64,000 bases of DNA, taken from assembly GCF_030056815.1 (NCBI RefSeq), contig NZ_JASHKR010000005.1:121600-185599 (forward strand), in the 5' to 3' direction. This DNA comes from Rhodococcus sp. IEGM 1379 (lineage in GTDB: Bacteria > Actinomycetota > Actinomycetes > Mycobacteriales > Mycobacteriaceae). The notes beneath the pieces are model-generated. The model worked only from the letters and a program-made list of their open reading frames with translations, made no database searches and was not told the DNA's origin. This document shows, piece by piece, positions 18,165-26,980 of the stretch (its first letter is position 1; each line of letters opens with the position of its first letter). Both the position numbers and the translations under genes were made by a program.

Positions 18165-18281
18165 TTTGGTTGCCAGGCTGCGATGCACAAGACTGTTGTC
18201 GGTAATAATTCTTGCTAATCAGCACTTTGATCGATCGAGTCAGCTCGTATCGAATGTCCAGGGAGAAGGAGACAGAGAGTC

Positions 18282-18767
18282 ATGGTGGATCCAGCCCGGG
18301 CCCGTAAGCTCGCAAAACGAATCGGCACGATTGTCGCAACCGCAATTGACCACGAGATCAAGGATCCGCGGCTTGATTTTGTGACGATTACCGATACCAA
18401 GGTCACCAACGACCTGCACGATGCGACCGTGTACTACACCGTCATGGGTGAAAAGGTTGACTCTGCGCCGGACGTCGAAGCTGCCGCGGCCGGTCTCGAG
18501 AAGGCCAAGGGCGTCTTGCGGTCGAAGGTGGGCGCCGGAACCGGTGTTCGCTTCACACCGACTCTGACGTTTGTCGCGGACACAGTTCCGGACACCGCAC
18601 GGCACATGGAAGAACTGTTGGCGCGTGCACGTGCAGCCGATATCGAAGTTGCCAAGGCACGCGAGAACGCGAAGCCGGCCGGCGACGCAGATCCGTACAA
18701 AGAGCCCCGCACAGTAGCCGACGACGGGGATGACGTCGTGTCCTCGGACGCTCGTGACAACGACTGA
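18282..18767 (+). CDS. rbfA: 30S ribosome-binding factor RbfA
   Basis: A 161-residue RbfA, the KH-fold factor that helps late 16S rRNA maturation. The start [21 protein letters not shown] and [20 protein letters not shown] are typical, and the KH-like [19 protein letters not shown] and [11 protein letters not shown] follow. A variable tail of about 40 residues rich in Ala/Asp closes the protein. The ATG at 18282 has a purine-rich GGGAGAAGGAGA site. The nrnA gene starts 13 bp downstream. Confidence 0.95.
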   Translation: MVDPARARKLAKRIGTIVATAIDHEIKDPRLDFVTITDTKVTNDLHDATVYYTVMGEKVDSAPDVEAAAAGLEKAKGVLRSKVGAGTGVRFTPTLTFVADTVPDTARHMEELLARARAADIEVAKARENAKPAGDADPYKEPRTVADDGDDVVSSDARDND

Positions 18768-18779
18768 CGCGTAGCGAAG

Positions 18780-19772
18780 ATGACGATCACCGCGCCCACT
18801 GGCGAAGACCTCTGCGAGGCAGAATTCGCTCAGGTGGTCGAGGTGTTGGATGTGGCACGGACGGTAACCGTCCTGTGCCACATCCAGCCGGACGCCGACA
18901 CGATCGGCAGTGGGCTGGCACTCGGCCTGGTGCTCGAACGCAAAGGCGTCTCGGTTCAGGTTGCATTCAGTCGACCTGAGGAACTGCCGGAGTCGATGGA
19001 CGGATTGCCCGGACTGCATCTGCTGGTTCCACCGGCGAGCGTGCGTGCGTCGGTTGATGTTCTTGTCACCGTCGACGTCGGCAGTACCGGTCGGCTCGGT
19101 GATCTTGCGAACCGTCTCGGCGGTGCCGATCACACAATCGTCGTCGATCACCATCGGTCGAATTCCGAATTCGGCGCGATCAATGTCGTGGACGAGTCTG
19201 CGGCGTCGACCACCGCGCTCCTGGCGAGATTGTTTGATTTCTGGGGTGTGGAGATCGATCGGGATGTAGCGCATTGTCTCTACGCCGGTTTGGTGACCGA
19301 CACCGGTTCCTTCCGATGGGGCGGCCCGTCGACGCATGTTCTGGCGGCCAGATTGTTGGCGACCGGCATTGACGGAGACGCCATTGCCCGTCAACTTCTC
19401 GACACCCATCCGTTCGGATGGCTGCCGATGTTGTCGTCCGTTCTGGGATCGGCGACGTTGGTGCGCGAGGCGGCGGATGGTCGCGGGCTCGTGTATGCCG
19501 TGATCCGCCGAAGTGACGTGGGTAACCTTCGTTCGGAAGAAATCGAGAGCGTCGTCGACATCGTGCGAACGACGGCCGACGCGGAAGTTGCCGCGGTTCT
19601 CAAGGAATCGGAACGCGGTGGTTGGTCGATCTCGTTGCGCGCGAAGTCCGAAATCGACGTGTCGGCGGTTGCGGAAAGCCTCGGCGGCGGGGGACACCGG
19701 CTCTCGGCTGGATATACCTCGTCGGATTCGAGTGAGCAGACGGTCGCGGCATTGATTGCGGCGCTGGGGTGA
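18780..19772 (+). CDS. nrnA: DHH/DHHA1 phosphoesterase (NrnA-type oligoribonuclease/pAp phosphatase)
   Basis: A 330-residue DHH-family phosphoesterase, expected to degrade nanoRNA and/or dephosphorylate 3'-phosphoadenosine-5'-phosphate. Motifs in order are CHIQPDADTIGSGLAL (motif I), TVDVGSTGRLGD (motif II), the naming DHH in IVVDHHRSN, and DTGSFRWG (motif IV). The DHHA1 domain ends with SLGGGGHRLSAGY, a GGGH motif. M. tuberculosis has the equivalent gene (Rv2837c) after rbfA. The stop overlaps the start of the MATE gene (GTGA). Confidence 0.93.
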   Translation: MTITAPTGEDLCEAEFAQVVEVLDVARTVTVLCHIQPDADTIGSGLALGLVLERKGVSVQVAFSRPEELPESMDGLPGLHLLVPPASVRASVDVLVTVDVGSTGRLGDLANRLGGADHTIVVDHHRSNSEFGAINVVDESAASTTALLARLFDFWGVEIDRDVAHCLYAGLVTDTGSFRWGGPSTHVLAARLLATGIDGDAIARQLLDTHPFGWLPMLSSVLGSATLVREAADGRGLVYAVIRRSDVGNLRSEEIESVVDIVRTTADAEVAAVLKESERGGWSISLRAKSEIDVSAVAESLGGGGHRLSAGYTSSDSSEQTVAALIAALG

Positions 19773-21187
19773 GTTCGGGGTCAGTCGCTCCTGATGCTGA
19801 CACCGATTTCGAGGTGACCGGCCGTCGAATCTTTGCGCTGGCTTTCCCCGCATTGGGTGTGTTGGCCGCGGAACCCCTATACCTCCTGTTCGATATTGCC
19901 GTCGTCGGACGACTCGGTGCACTCCCGTTGGCGGGGCTGGCGGTGGGCGGACTCATCTTGTCTTTGGTGAGTACTCAGCTGACGTTCTTGTCGTACGGAA
20001 CCACGGCACGCGCTGCGCGTCTGCACGGCGCCGGTCGTGAGCGAGACGCAGTGGGCGAGGGCGCTGCGGCAACGTGGTTGGCCTTGGCGATCGGGCTGAT
20101 GTTGGTGGCGATCGTGCAGGTGATCGCCGGTCCGTTGACGTCGGCAGTAGCCGGTGATTCGGATATTGCAGATGCGGCTGAGAGTTGGTTGCGCATCGCA
20201 GTTCTGGGTGTGCCGCTGATTCTGGTGGCATTGGCGGGAAATGGTTGGATGCGTGGCGTCCAGGACACAGTCCGGCCACTGCGATTCGTCCTTGTCGGTC
20301 TCGGAATTTCGGCAATTCTGTGCCCCATTCTGGTCCACGGTTTGTGGGGCGCGCCGCATCTGGAACTCGAAGGATCTGCCGTCGCAAATCTGGCGGGCCA
20401 GAGTATCTCCGGTGCGTTGTTCGGCTGGGCGTTGTTTCGTGAACCGGTATCGGTTCGTCCGAATGTCGCGATCATGCGAGCTCAGATGGTCATGGGGCGC
20501 GATCTGATTCTGCGTAGTCTCGCGTTTCAGGCGTGCTTCGTCTCGGCTGCTGCGGTGGCGTCGCGATTCGGCGCCGCAGTTGTCGGTGCGCATCAGGTGG
20601 TTCTGCAATTGTGGAACTTGGTTGCGCTACTACTCGATTCACTCGCGATTGCCGCGCAGACGTTGATCGGTGCCGCATTGGGCGGCGGGTTTGCGGCAGC
20701 GGCCAAGAAGATGTCGTGGCGGATCACGGCGTGGTCGACGGTATTCGCGGTACTTCTGGCCGTGGTGTTTGCAGCCGGGCACTCGGTGATCCCGCAATTG
20801 TTCACCGCTGACGAGGACGTTCTCGGTCAGATGTCGATCGCGTGGTGGTTCTTCGTCGCGATCATGCCCGTCGCCGGAATCGTGTTTGCACTCGACGGCG
20901 TTCTACTCGGCGCAGGCGATGTCAAGTTCCTGAGAAACGCGACCATGCTGTGTGCCGTCGTCGGTTTCCTGCCCGCGATCTGGATGTCGTTGGCATTCGA
21001 CTGGGGATTGGCCGGAATCTGGGCGGGTCTGACAGTGTTCGTAATACTACGGATGGTTGCAGTCCTGTGGCGCGCTCTCTCGGGTAAGTGGGCGGTAACG
21101 GGAACCCAACCCACAGCAACCCGGACAACAGCACTTCACATCGAGCGTCCGAGCGAGGAAACAGAGGGATCGTGGCAGCAAAGCTGA
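19769..21187 (+). CDS. MATE-family efflux transporter (DinF-like)
   Basis: A 472-residue membrane protein with 12 predicted helices in two halves, of the MATE family, DinF branch. The N-terminus carries the usual FALAFPALGVLAAEPLYLLF and DIAVVGRLGALPLAGLAV. It would export drugs or metabolites with Na+ or H+ exchange. The gene is in the same place as dinF (Rv2836c) in M. tuberculosis. The GTG start at 19769 overlaps the nrnA stop. The hydrophilic tail of ~35 residues overlaps the first 16 bases of the next gene. Confidence 0.9.
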   Translation: MSSGSVAPDADTDFEVTGRRIFALAFPALGVLAAEPLYLLFDIAVVGRLGALPLAGLAVGGLILSLVSTQLTFLSYGTTARAARLHGAGRERDAVGEGAAATWLALAIGLMLVAIVQVIAGPLTSAVAGDSDIADAAESWLRIAVLGVPLILVALAGNGWMRGVQDTVRPLRFVLVGLGISAILCPILVHGLWGAPHLELEGSAVANLAGQSISGALFGWALFREPVSVRPNVAIMRAQMVMGRDLILRSLAFQACFVSAAAVASRFGAAVVGAHQVVLQLWNLVALLLDSLAIAAQTLIGAALGGGFAAAAKKMSWRITAWSTVFAVLLAVVFAAGHSVIPQLFTADEDVLGQMSIAWWFFVAIMPVAGIVFALDGVLLGAGDVKFLRNATMLCAVVGFLPAIWMSLAFDWGLAGIWAGLTVFVILRMVAVLWRALSGKWAVTGTQPTATRTTALHIERPSEETEGSWQQS

Positions 21188-22095
21188 TGGCGGTGAGCGA
21201 CATTCATGTCGGTCACAACGGCAACAAGCCGATGACGGAAGAACTGTTTCCGGATTCACCTGACGACTGGCTCATTCTGGCCGGTGACGTCTCCGAGAAG
21301 ACGGACGACATTCGTTGGGCGCTGACGCTGCTGCGCTCTCGCTTCGCGAAGGTGATCTGGATTCCCGGAAACCACGAGTTGTGGACCACAGCCAAGGACC
21401 CGGTTCAGATTCACGGTGCGCCGCGGTACGAGTACCTGGTCAACATGTGCCGTGAGATCGATGTCATCACGCCGGAAGATCCGTTCCCGATCTGGGACGG
21501 TGAAGACGGCCCGGTGACGTTGGTGCCGATGTTCCTTCTCTACGACTACTCCTTTCTGCCGGCCGGGGCACGGGACAAGGCTCACGGACTCGAGATTGCC
21601 CGCGAGAAGAATGTGGTGGCGACCGACGAGTTCCTGCTGTCGTCGCAGCCGTACGCGACGCGCGACGCGTGGTGCCATGCCCGGATCGAGTACACGAAGG
21701 CTCGGCTCGATGCTCTGGCTGCCGGTACGAAGACCGTCCTGATCAACCACTTTCCGTTGGTCCGTCAGCCCACGGATGTTCTGATATACCCGGAGTTCGC
21801 GCTGTGGTGCGGTACGACCATGACGGCGGACTGGCACGTGAAATACAACGCGGTGTGCTCGGTCTACGGGCACCTGCACATCCCGCGTACGACGTACTAC
21901 GACGGTGTCCGCTTCGAGGAAGTCTCCCTCGGATACCCGCGTGAATGGCGTCGGCGAGGATTGCCCGAAAAGCTGTTGCGTCAGATTTTGCCGGTGCCGG
22001 AGTACCCGCCGGGAACGCTCAACAAGTGGGGCGGCCACTTCAAGGTGACGCCGGAGCAGGAAGCCGAAGTCGAGCGCATGCGCTCGGGGAAGTGA
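21172..22095 (+). CDS. Metallophosphoesterase (calcineurin-like)
   Basis: A 307-residue calcineurin-like phosphoesterase. All metal-binding blocks are visible: SDIHVGHN, LAGDVSE, IPGNHELW, LINHFPL and YGHLHIPR. It should hydrolyse a phosphomono- or diester with a two-metal centre; the substrate is unknown. The GTG at 21172 is chosen because GAGGGA precedes it and DIH then falls near residue 9; an in-frame extension to 21088 lies inside the MATE gene. It overlaps the MATE gene by 16 bp. M. tuberculosis has a metallophosphoesterase (Rv2795c) just before pptT, matching this order. Confidence 0.9.
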   Translation: MAAKLMAVSDIHVGHNGNKPMTEELFPDSPDDWLILAGDVSEKTDDIRWALTLLRSRFAKVIWIPGNHELWTTAKDPVQIHGAPRYEYLVNMCREIDVITPEDPFPIWDGEDGPVTLVPMFLLYDYSFLPAGARDKAHGLEIAREKNVVATDEFLLSSQPYATRDAWCHARIEYTKARLDALAAGTKTVLINHFPLVRQPTDVLIYPEFALWCGTTMTADWHVKYNAVCSVYGHLHIPRTTYYDGVRFEEVSLGYPREWRRRGLPEKLLRQILPVPEYPPGTLNKWGGHFKVTPEQEAEVERMRSGK

Positions 22096-22108
22096 GAGGT
22101 ACCGACAC

Positions 22109-22768
22109 GTGATCGAACAGATTCTTCCCGGTGGCATCGCGACGGCGGAAGCGTTCGAGGATCCGCCCGGGCTCGTTCCACACCCCAGTGAAGAGGCGCT
22201 GATCGGCCGGGCCGTCGAGAAGCGTCGTCGTGAGTTCGTGACAACGCGCCATCTCGCCCGCACAGCGATGGGAAAACTCGGCGTTCCGCCGGCGCCCGTC
22301 ATGCGGGGCGAACGAGGCTCGCCGCTCTGGCCGCGGGGTGTTGTGGGCTCGCTGGCCCACTGCGACGGGTATCGCGGCGCCGTGCTGGCCTATTCGATGC
22401 AGGTTCGTTCGCTCGGGATCGACGCGGAACCGCATGCGCCCCTACCCAAGGGTGTACTGCCGGCCGTCAGCATCGAGGACGAGCGAACGTGGCTCGGAAC
22501 GGTGGACATGGACGGGCCAGTCCACTGGGATCGAGTTCTGTTCTGCGCCAAGGAAGCCACGTACAAGGCGTGGTTCCCGCTCACCCAGCGTTGGTTGGGA
22601 TTCGAGGACGCGCACATCACTTTCGAATCCGAGTCCGCCACGTCGGGCACGTTTCGGTCGAAGCTGCTGGTTCCCGGGGAGGCGACGTCGGGTGCGCCGC
22701 TCACCGAATTCGACGGTAAATGGATGGTGTCCGGCGGCCTGATTCTGACGGCAATTTCGGTGCAGTGA
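22109..22768 (+). CDS. pptT: 4'-phosphopantetheinyl transferase PptT (Sfp type)
   Basis: A 219-residue Sfp-type phosphopantetheinyl transferase that loads 4'-phosphopantetheine onto acyl and peptidyl carrier proteins. The magnesium site is in LGIDAEPH and the second block in FCAKEATYKAWFPLT (KEA motif); GVVGSLAHCDGY is the CoA-binding block. By analogy to mycobacteria it should activate the mycolate polyketide synthase and also NRPS carrier domains, including the T domain of the synthetase at the right end of the window. The GTG start at 22109 is 13 bp after the phosphoesterase stop; truB follows 24 bp downstream. Confidence 0.93.
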   Translation: MIEQILPGGIATAEAFEDPPGLVPHPSEEALIGRAVEKRRREFVTTRHLARTAMGKLGVPPAPVMRGERGSPLWPRGVVGSLAHCDGYRGAVLAYSMQVRSLGIDAEPHAPLPKGVLPAVSIEDERTWLGTVDMDGPVHWDRVLFCAKEATYKAWFPLTQRWLGFEDAHITFESESATSGTFRSKLLVPGEATSGAPLTEFDGKWMVSGGLILTAISVQ

Positions 22769-22792
22769 GTTCGGCTGGCAGAATCGGGACAC

Positions 22793-23713
22793 GTGTCAGC
22801 TCGCGAAAAGCCTTCCTCCGGACTTGTCGGCGCCGGAATCCTGATCGTCGACAAAGAGGCAGGTCTCACCAGCCATGATGTTGTGGCTCGGTGCCGCAAA
22901 CTGTTGAACACCCGAAAGGTCGGTCACGCCGGCACGCTTGATCCGATGGCGACGGGTGTTCTCGTGCTCGGTGTGGAGCGCGCAACCAAGTTGCTGGGCT
23001 TGCTGGCCCTGACAACCAAGGCGTACTCGGCCACCATTCGTCTGGGCGCGTCCACGGACACCGACGACGCCGAAGGTGGGATCCTGACGACGGCCGACGC
23101 GAGTGCTGTCACCGATGAGGAAATTGCCGCCGTCGTGGCGACGTTGACCGGGGACATCGAACAGATTCCGGCCAGCGTCAGCGCAATCAAGGTGGACGGC
23201 CAGCGGGCTCACGCTTTGGTGCGGGCCGGCGAGACCGTCGAGCTTGCCGCGCGTCCGGTGACGGTGTCGACGTTCGACGTTCTGGCTCGTCGCGATGTCG
23301 ACGGCGGTTTTGTCGACCTGGACGTCGAGGTGGAGTGCTCGTCAGGCACCTACATCCGTTCGCTGGCGCGGGATTTGGGTCGCGAACTCGGAGTGGGTGG
23401 CCATCTGACTGCGTTGCGTCGCACGAGGGTTGGTCCGTTCACGCTCGATCATGCGTTGACCCTCGAGGATTTGGCCGAGGCTCCCAGCGTCAGTTTGGAT
23501 ATCGACGAGGCCGCGCAGACAGCATTCCCGCACCGTCAGATCACGGCTGAAGAGGCCGAGGCCATCAGTCAGGGCCGTTGGCTCGAACCGATGGGCGTCA
23601 AGGGCATCTATGCGGCCATCGATCCCACTGGTCACACCATTGCGTTGCTCCAGGAGAAGGGCAAGCGCGCCAGTTCGGTAATGGTCGTTAGGCCGGCGAC
23701 TCTGCGTCAATGA
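22793..23713 (+). CDS. truB: tRNA pseudouridine-55 synthase TruB
   Basis: A 306-residue TruB, which makes pseudouridine 55 in the T-loop of tRNAs. The catalytic motif is HAGTLDPMATGVLVLGVERATK with the nucleophilic Asp, preceded by GLTSHDVVARCRKLL; SGTYIRSLARDLG is the late conserved block. A C-terminal domain of ~70 residues follows. The GTG at 22793 is used. The last four bases (ATGA) overlap the start of a disrupted small gene. Confidence 0.96.
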   Translation: MSAREKPSSGLVGAGILIVDKEAGLTSHDVVARCRKLLNTRKVGHAGTLDPMATGVLVLGVERATKLLGLLALTTKAYSATIRLGASTDTDDAEGGILTTADASAVTDEEIAAVVATLTGDIEQIPASVSAIKVDGQRAHALVRAGETVELAARPVTVSTFDVLARRDVDGGFVDLDVEVECSSGTYIRSLARDLGRELGVGGHLTALRRTRVGPFTLDHALTLEDLAEAPSVSLDIDEAAQTAFPHRQITAEEAEAISQGRWLEPMGVKGIYAAIDPTGHTIALLQEKGKRASSVMVVRPATLRQ

Positions 23714-24165
23714 GTGCGTCCGACACAGCCCTCGTCGTCCTGAAACGGTCGAGGATCTCGTTCTTGCGGTTCACCCCTTACGGCCCCGTCGTCACGATCA
23801 ACGGCCGAACCGAAATCCGTCAGTGGGGTGAGTACCGCTTAGCTGTTCCGGATACCCAACCCTTGTCGACCGACGTGGGTGTCAAAGGGTGAGAGCCGGG
23901 ATGGAGGCAAGGGACTTTCGGACGCTGTGCCGTCGTCGTTCCTCTCGGAACTGCTCGGGTAGTGGAGTATTCAGCACCGGCCCAGGAATTCTGCAAGGGC
24001 GATGTGGGGCCACTCGGTACGACGCGTTTTCGCGGGACAGTTGCTCAGGCCTTGCTAGTTGGTGCGCTGGGACTGTTCTGCGTGCTCATGGCGCTCGGGA
24101 TTCTCGGGATAGGGCTGGCCGCACTCAGGGGTGAGCTCAGTGGACAGCAGCTGGGTTCGAGCTGA
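23710..24165 (+). pseudogene. Disrupted small conserved gene (frame broken near 23887-23913)
   Basis: Two open segments lie in one frame, split by a TGA at 23890-23892. The first (23710-23892) carries RFTPYGPVVTINGRTEIRQW and GEYRLAVP; the second (to 24165) carries VVVPLGTARVVEYSAPAQEF, a C-terminal transmembrane segment (about 24043-24123) and a short tail. The first block resembles a family of actinobacterial proteins with a beta-strand domain whose function is unknown to me. Between them the +1 frame reads KGESRDGGKG. Removing one G near 23887-23889 and adding one near 23910-23913 would give one ~151-residue protein. The start is coupled to truB (ATGA). It may be a pseudogene or hold two sequencing errors in G-runs. 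Confidence 0.6.
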
Positions 24166-24193
24166 CAGTCGGCCGAAGCAGATTTCTTTCGAA

Positions 24194-24940
24194 TCAGACT
24201 AGCCAAATAGCTTGGGCGACAGGACTTCCTAGGTCGATGCAGTCAGGGTTGTCGCCGAGTCGCACGGAGACTGTGCCGGCAAAATCGCGTCGTTCCTCCA
24301 CCGTGATTTCGACGTCGAGGCTGACGCCGACGGAATCGAAATAACGGAGCATTTCCGGATCGGAATCGGAGATGCGAGCTACGCGGCCCCGTTCACCGTT
24401 GGCGAAGTCGCTCAGTTGCCGGGCCGGGGGAGTCGGTACCGAGCCGTCGGTAGACGGAATGGGGTCGCCGTGCGGATCGCGCTCGGGGAAGCCGAGTTTG
24501 GCGTCCATGCGCGAGATCATCAGATCCGAGACGGCGTGTTCGAGGATCTCGGCTTCGTCGTGGACCTCGTCCCAGCCGTACCCGAGTTCTTGAACCAGGT
24601 ACGTCTCGATCAAGCGGTGCCGTCGCACCATGGAGACTGCGGCCGCGCGTCCGGCGTCTGTCAGTGCGATCGACCCGTATCGGGCGTGATCGACGAGTCC
24701 TTGATCCGACAGTTTGCGAATAGCCTCGGACACCGTCGATGCGGAGACACTCATCTTCTCGGACAGCAGCTTGGTGGAGATCCGTTCATGCGACCATTCC
24801 TGGACGGTCCAGATCACCTTCAAGTAGTCCTGGGCGACGGAGGAAAGTGCAAGTGTGTCGATCGATGCATTCGATGTCTGTTCGACAGCGTTGTCCGCAT
24901 TGGAGGGATCGCCGGAGGGTTCAGTCTTGTGAGCTGCCAC
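24194..24940 (-). CDS. mntR: DtxR-family metal-dependent regulator (MntR/SirR-like)
   Basis: A 248-residue regulator of the DtxR/IdeR/MntR family, matching M. tuberculosis Rv2788 (SirR/MntR) in sequence pattern and position. The winged helix reads AQDYLKVIWTVQEWSHERIS then SVSASTVSEAIRKLSDQGLV. The metal-binding and dimer domain has RRHRLIETYLVQELGYGWDE and HDEAEILEHAVSDLM, and an SH3-like domain ends the protein. It is expected to sense Mn(II) (or Fe) and repress metal uptake genes. GTG 24940 is the only start I see before the winged helix. A DtxR-type box lies just upstream, suggesting autoregulation. Confidence 0.88.
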   Translation of the reverse strand: MAAHKTEPSGDPSNADNAVEQTSNASIDTLALSSVAQDYLKVIWTVQEWSHERISTKLLSEKMSVSASTVSEAIRKLSDQGLVDHARYGSIALTDAGRAAAVSMVRRHRLIETYLVQELGYGWDEVHDEAEILEHAVSDLMISRMDAKLGFPERDPHGDPIPSTDGSVPTPPARQLSDFANGERGRVARISDSDPEMLRYFDSVGVSLDVEITVEERRDFAGTVSVRLGDNPDCIDLGSPVAQAIWLV

Positions 24941-24945
24941 AACAC

Positions 24946-24958
24946 TTAGCTTAGGCTA
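24946..24958 (-). promoter_or_regulatory. DtxR/IdeR-type box before mntR
   Basis: TTAGCTTAGGCTA on the plus strand matches the left 13 bases of the iron-box consensus TTAGGTTAGGCTAACC at 12 positions; the right arm is poor. It ends five bases before the mntR GTG, in the 117-bp gap between mntR and ribF, so it could control mntR itself. Confidence 0.45.
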
Positions 24959-25057
24959 CGAATTCCGGAAGCTCCGTACGCGAGTGAGCATGCAGTGGCG
25001 AGCCGCTCGGCGGGTCCGAAGGTGAGAGTCGCCGACGCGACCCGTAGGCTGCCATTC

Positions 25058-26056
25058 GTGCTGAGGTGGCGTGGTCTCGACGAAGTTCCGGCCGATTGGG
25101 GTCGTTGTGTGCTCACTGTCGGTGTATTCGACGGTGTGCATCGTGGGCATGCCCAATTGATTGCGACGGCGGTTACCGCTGCGCGCAAGCGGGGTGTTCC
25201 CAGTGTTTTGATGACGTTCGATCCGCACCCCATGGAAGTAGTGCGCCCGGGCAGTCACCCGGCTCAGTTGACGACGCTTGCGCGCCGCGCGGAACTGGCC
25301 GAGGAGCTCGGCATCGACGTTTTCTGCGTCATACCGTTTACCGCGGAGTTCATGAAGGTGACCGCTGAGCGTTACGTCCACGAAATCCTCGTCGAGCGGC
25401 TGCATGTCGCCGAGGTAGTAGTGGGGGACAACTTCACTTTCGGCAAAAAGGCTCTCGGCAACGTTGATCTGTTGCGCGAGATGGGCGCTCGATTCGGGTT
25501 TGCCGTTGACGACGTCCAGTTGCTCGTCGAGCACGCAGTCACGTTCTCTTCCACTTACATTCGCTCCTGCGTCGATGCCGGAGACATGGCTGCGGCAACC
25601 GAAGCGCTCGGCCGGCCTCATCGGGTCGAAGGCGTCGTAGTCCACGGAGACAAGCGTGGACGCGAACTCGGATTCCCCACGGCAAATATTGCGCCGCCGA
25701 TGTTTTCGGCCATTCCGGCCGATGGTGTCTACGCGGCCTGGTTCAGCGTTCTCGGAATCGGTGACGCTGTCGCGCCCGGCGTAGAATTGGGCACCGTCGT
25801 ACCAGGTCGCACGTACAAGGCGGCGGTATCGGTGGGAACCAATCCGACCTTCTCCGGACGCACCCGTACCGTCGAGGCGTTTGTCCTCGACACGGAAGCA
25901 AATCTGTACGGCCAGCACGTCGCGGTCGATATGGTCGAGCGGATTCGTGGGATGGAGAAATTCGATTCCATCGAATCCCTGATCGTGGCAATGGACCGAG
26001 ACGTCGAGCGTGCGCGCGAGATATTGGACCAGGACACCGAGCGTAGCGTCGGCTGA
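25058..26056 (+). CDS. ribF: Bifunctional riboflavin kinase/FMN adenylyltransferase
   Basis: A 332-residue RibF that turns riboflavin into FMN and then FAD. The N-terminal adenylyltransferase has GVFDGVHRGHAQLI and TFDPHPMEVV, and VVVGDNFTFGKKALGNVD. The C-terminal kinase has GRELGFPTANI and the late SVGTNPTFSGRTRTVEAFVL. I choose the GTG at 25058 because homologues start close to RWRGLDEVPADWG; an in-frame GTG at 24995 would add 21 residues. It follows mntR divergently and precedes rpsO, as in M. tuberculosis. Confidence 0.95.
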   Translation: MLRWRGLDEVPADWGRCVLTVGVFDGVHRGHAQLIATAVTAARKRGVPSVLMTFDPHPMEVVRPGSHPAQLTTLARRAELAEELGIDVFCVIPFTAEFMKVTAERYVHEILVERLHVAEVVVGDNFTFGKKALGNVDLLREMGARFGFAVDDVQLLVEHAVTFSSTYIRSCVDAGDMAAATEALGRPHRVEGVVVHGDKRGRELGFPTANIAPPMFSAIPADGVYAAWFSVLGIGDAVAPGVELGTVVPGRTYKAAVSVGTNPTFSGRTRTVEAFVLDTEANLYGQHVAVDMVERIRGMEKFDSIESLIVAMDRDVERAREILDQDTERSVG

Positions 26057-26225
26057 TTTCGGTCACCTCCTGACCGGTCGGAGTGTCGACCGCCACACTT
26101 CTCCGTGACCGTCGAGTTGGCCGCATTGCTCCTGGTAGGATCATCTCTCGGTGTGTGCTGCGGTTTGCGGCGGCCGCATCCGATCTAGATCCTTTTGCGC
26201 AATCGTCATCACAGGAGTGAATCAA

Positions 26226-26495
26226 GTGGCATTGACCACCGAAGAAAAGAAGACCGTTCTCGGCGAGTACGGCTTGCACGAGACCGATACGGGATCGCCC
26301 GAGGCTCAGGTGGCAATGCTCACCAAGCGCATCGTCGATCTCACCGAGCACCTCAAGATGCACAAGCATGACCACCACTCGCGTCGTGGACTGCTGCTCA
26401 TGGTCGGCCGTCGTCGTCGTCTGCTCAAGTATGTAGCAAAGACCGATGTCGCTCGTTACCGTGCGCTCATCGAGCGTCTCGGCCTGCGTCGCTAG
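26226..26495 (+). CDS. rpsO: 30S ribosomal protein S15
   Basis: The 89-residue S15, exactly the usual family length. [20 protein letters not shown] opens the protein, and [20 protein letters not shown] is the rRNA-binding core. The GTG at 26226 has a CAGGAG site ten bases upstream; longer in-frame starts to 26151 are in the leader. It binds 16S rRNA early in 30S assembly. The pnp gene lies 485 bp downstream. Confidence 0.97.
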   Translation: MALTTEEKKTVLGEYGLHETDTGSPEAQVAMLTKRIVDLTEHLKMHKHDHHSRRGLLLMVGRRRRLLKYVAKTDVARYRALIERLGLRR

Positions 26496-26980
26496 TTTTA
26501 CGACGCTGATCGAAAGCAACACGGCAAACTCACGTTTGCTCAACACTCCGTCAGCCGGCGAATCCACGGATAGACTGGGATTCGCTGGCTTTCGGCGTTA
26601 ACTGCCGCGAGGTAGTGAATGGCTGTAACTGCAGCAGTGATTGGCTTTAACTGAAGGGATCGGCTGTGTCAGACAGCTGAGTTGGCGGGCGAAAGCGCCG
26701 TCAGCACACCGTATGCATCAGAGAACGTGGTGTCGGTTGTCGGTAGTGGTTTTCCGGATCGGGCTCGAGTTCGTCAATATCTCGGGCCTGGCATGTTCCG
26801 GCGAACTTCGATCGACGGCCGCCCGAAGGTCAGTGACGTCCCGAAGCAGAGAAAAGTTCGCAGCTATCGCGAACCTCTGCAATTCAAGAGGGGGACGTCC
26901 CTCGGTGCGCAGTTTCCACCAGGAGGGTGGGAACGCCCGCGCGGGTACGGCGAAGACGAGAGGGAAGTGAAGAGAAAAAG
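26496..26980 (+). other. rpsO-pnp intergenic region: hairpin and pnp leader, no clear gene
   Basis: A 485-bp stretch without a convincing gene. A 13-bp stem with one GU pair (26553-26565 with 26578-26590) may end rpsO transcription or be a processing site. Downstream, short sequences around GTAACTGCAG and TTTAACTGAA recur at 26625-26655. GC-rich inverted sequences lie near 26910-26950, then a GAGAGGGA ribosome site just before pnp. Small open frames at 26641-26984 look like composition artefacts. In M. tuberculosis a lipoprotein gene (lppU) lies here; I see no counterpart. Confidence 0.6.

Noticed and set aside
18240..19922. 560-codon minus-strand open frame opposite rbfA and nrnA
   Set aside because: Arg/His-rich shadow of two certain genes.
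23889..24134. 81-codon frame in the broken gene after truB
   Set aside because: Cys/Arg/Ser-rich product in the wrong frame; the conserved sequence is in the frame of 23710.
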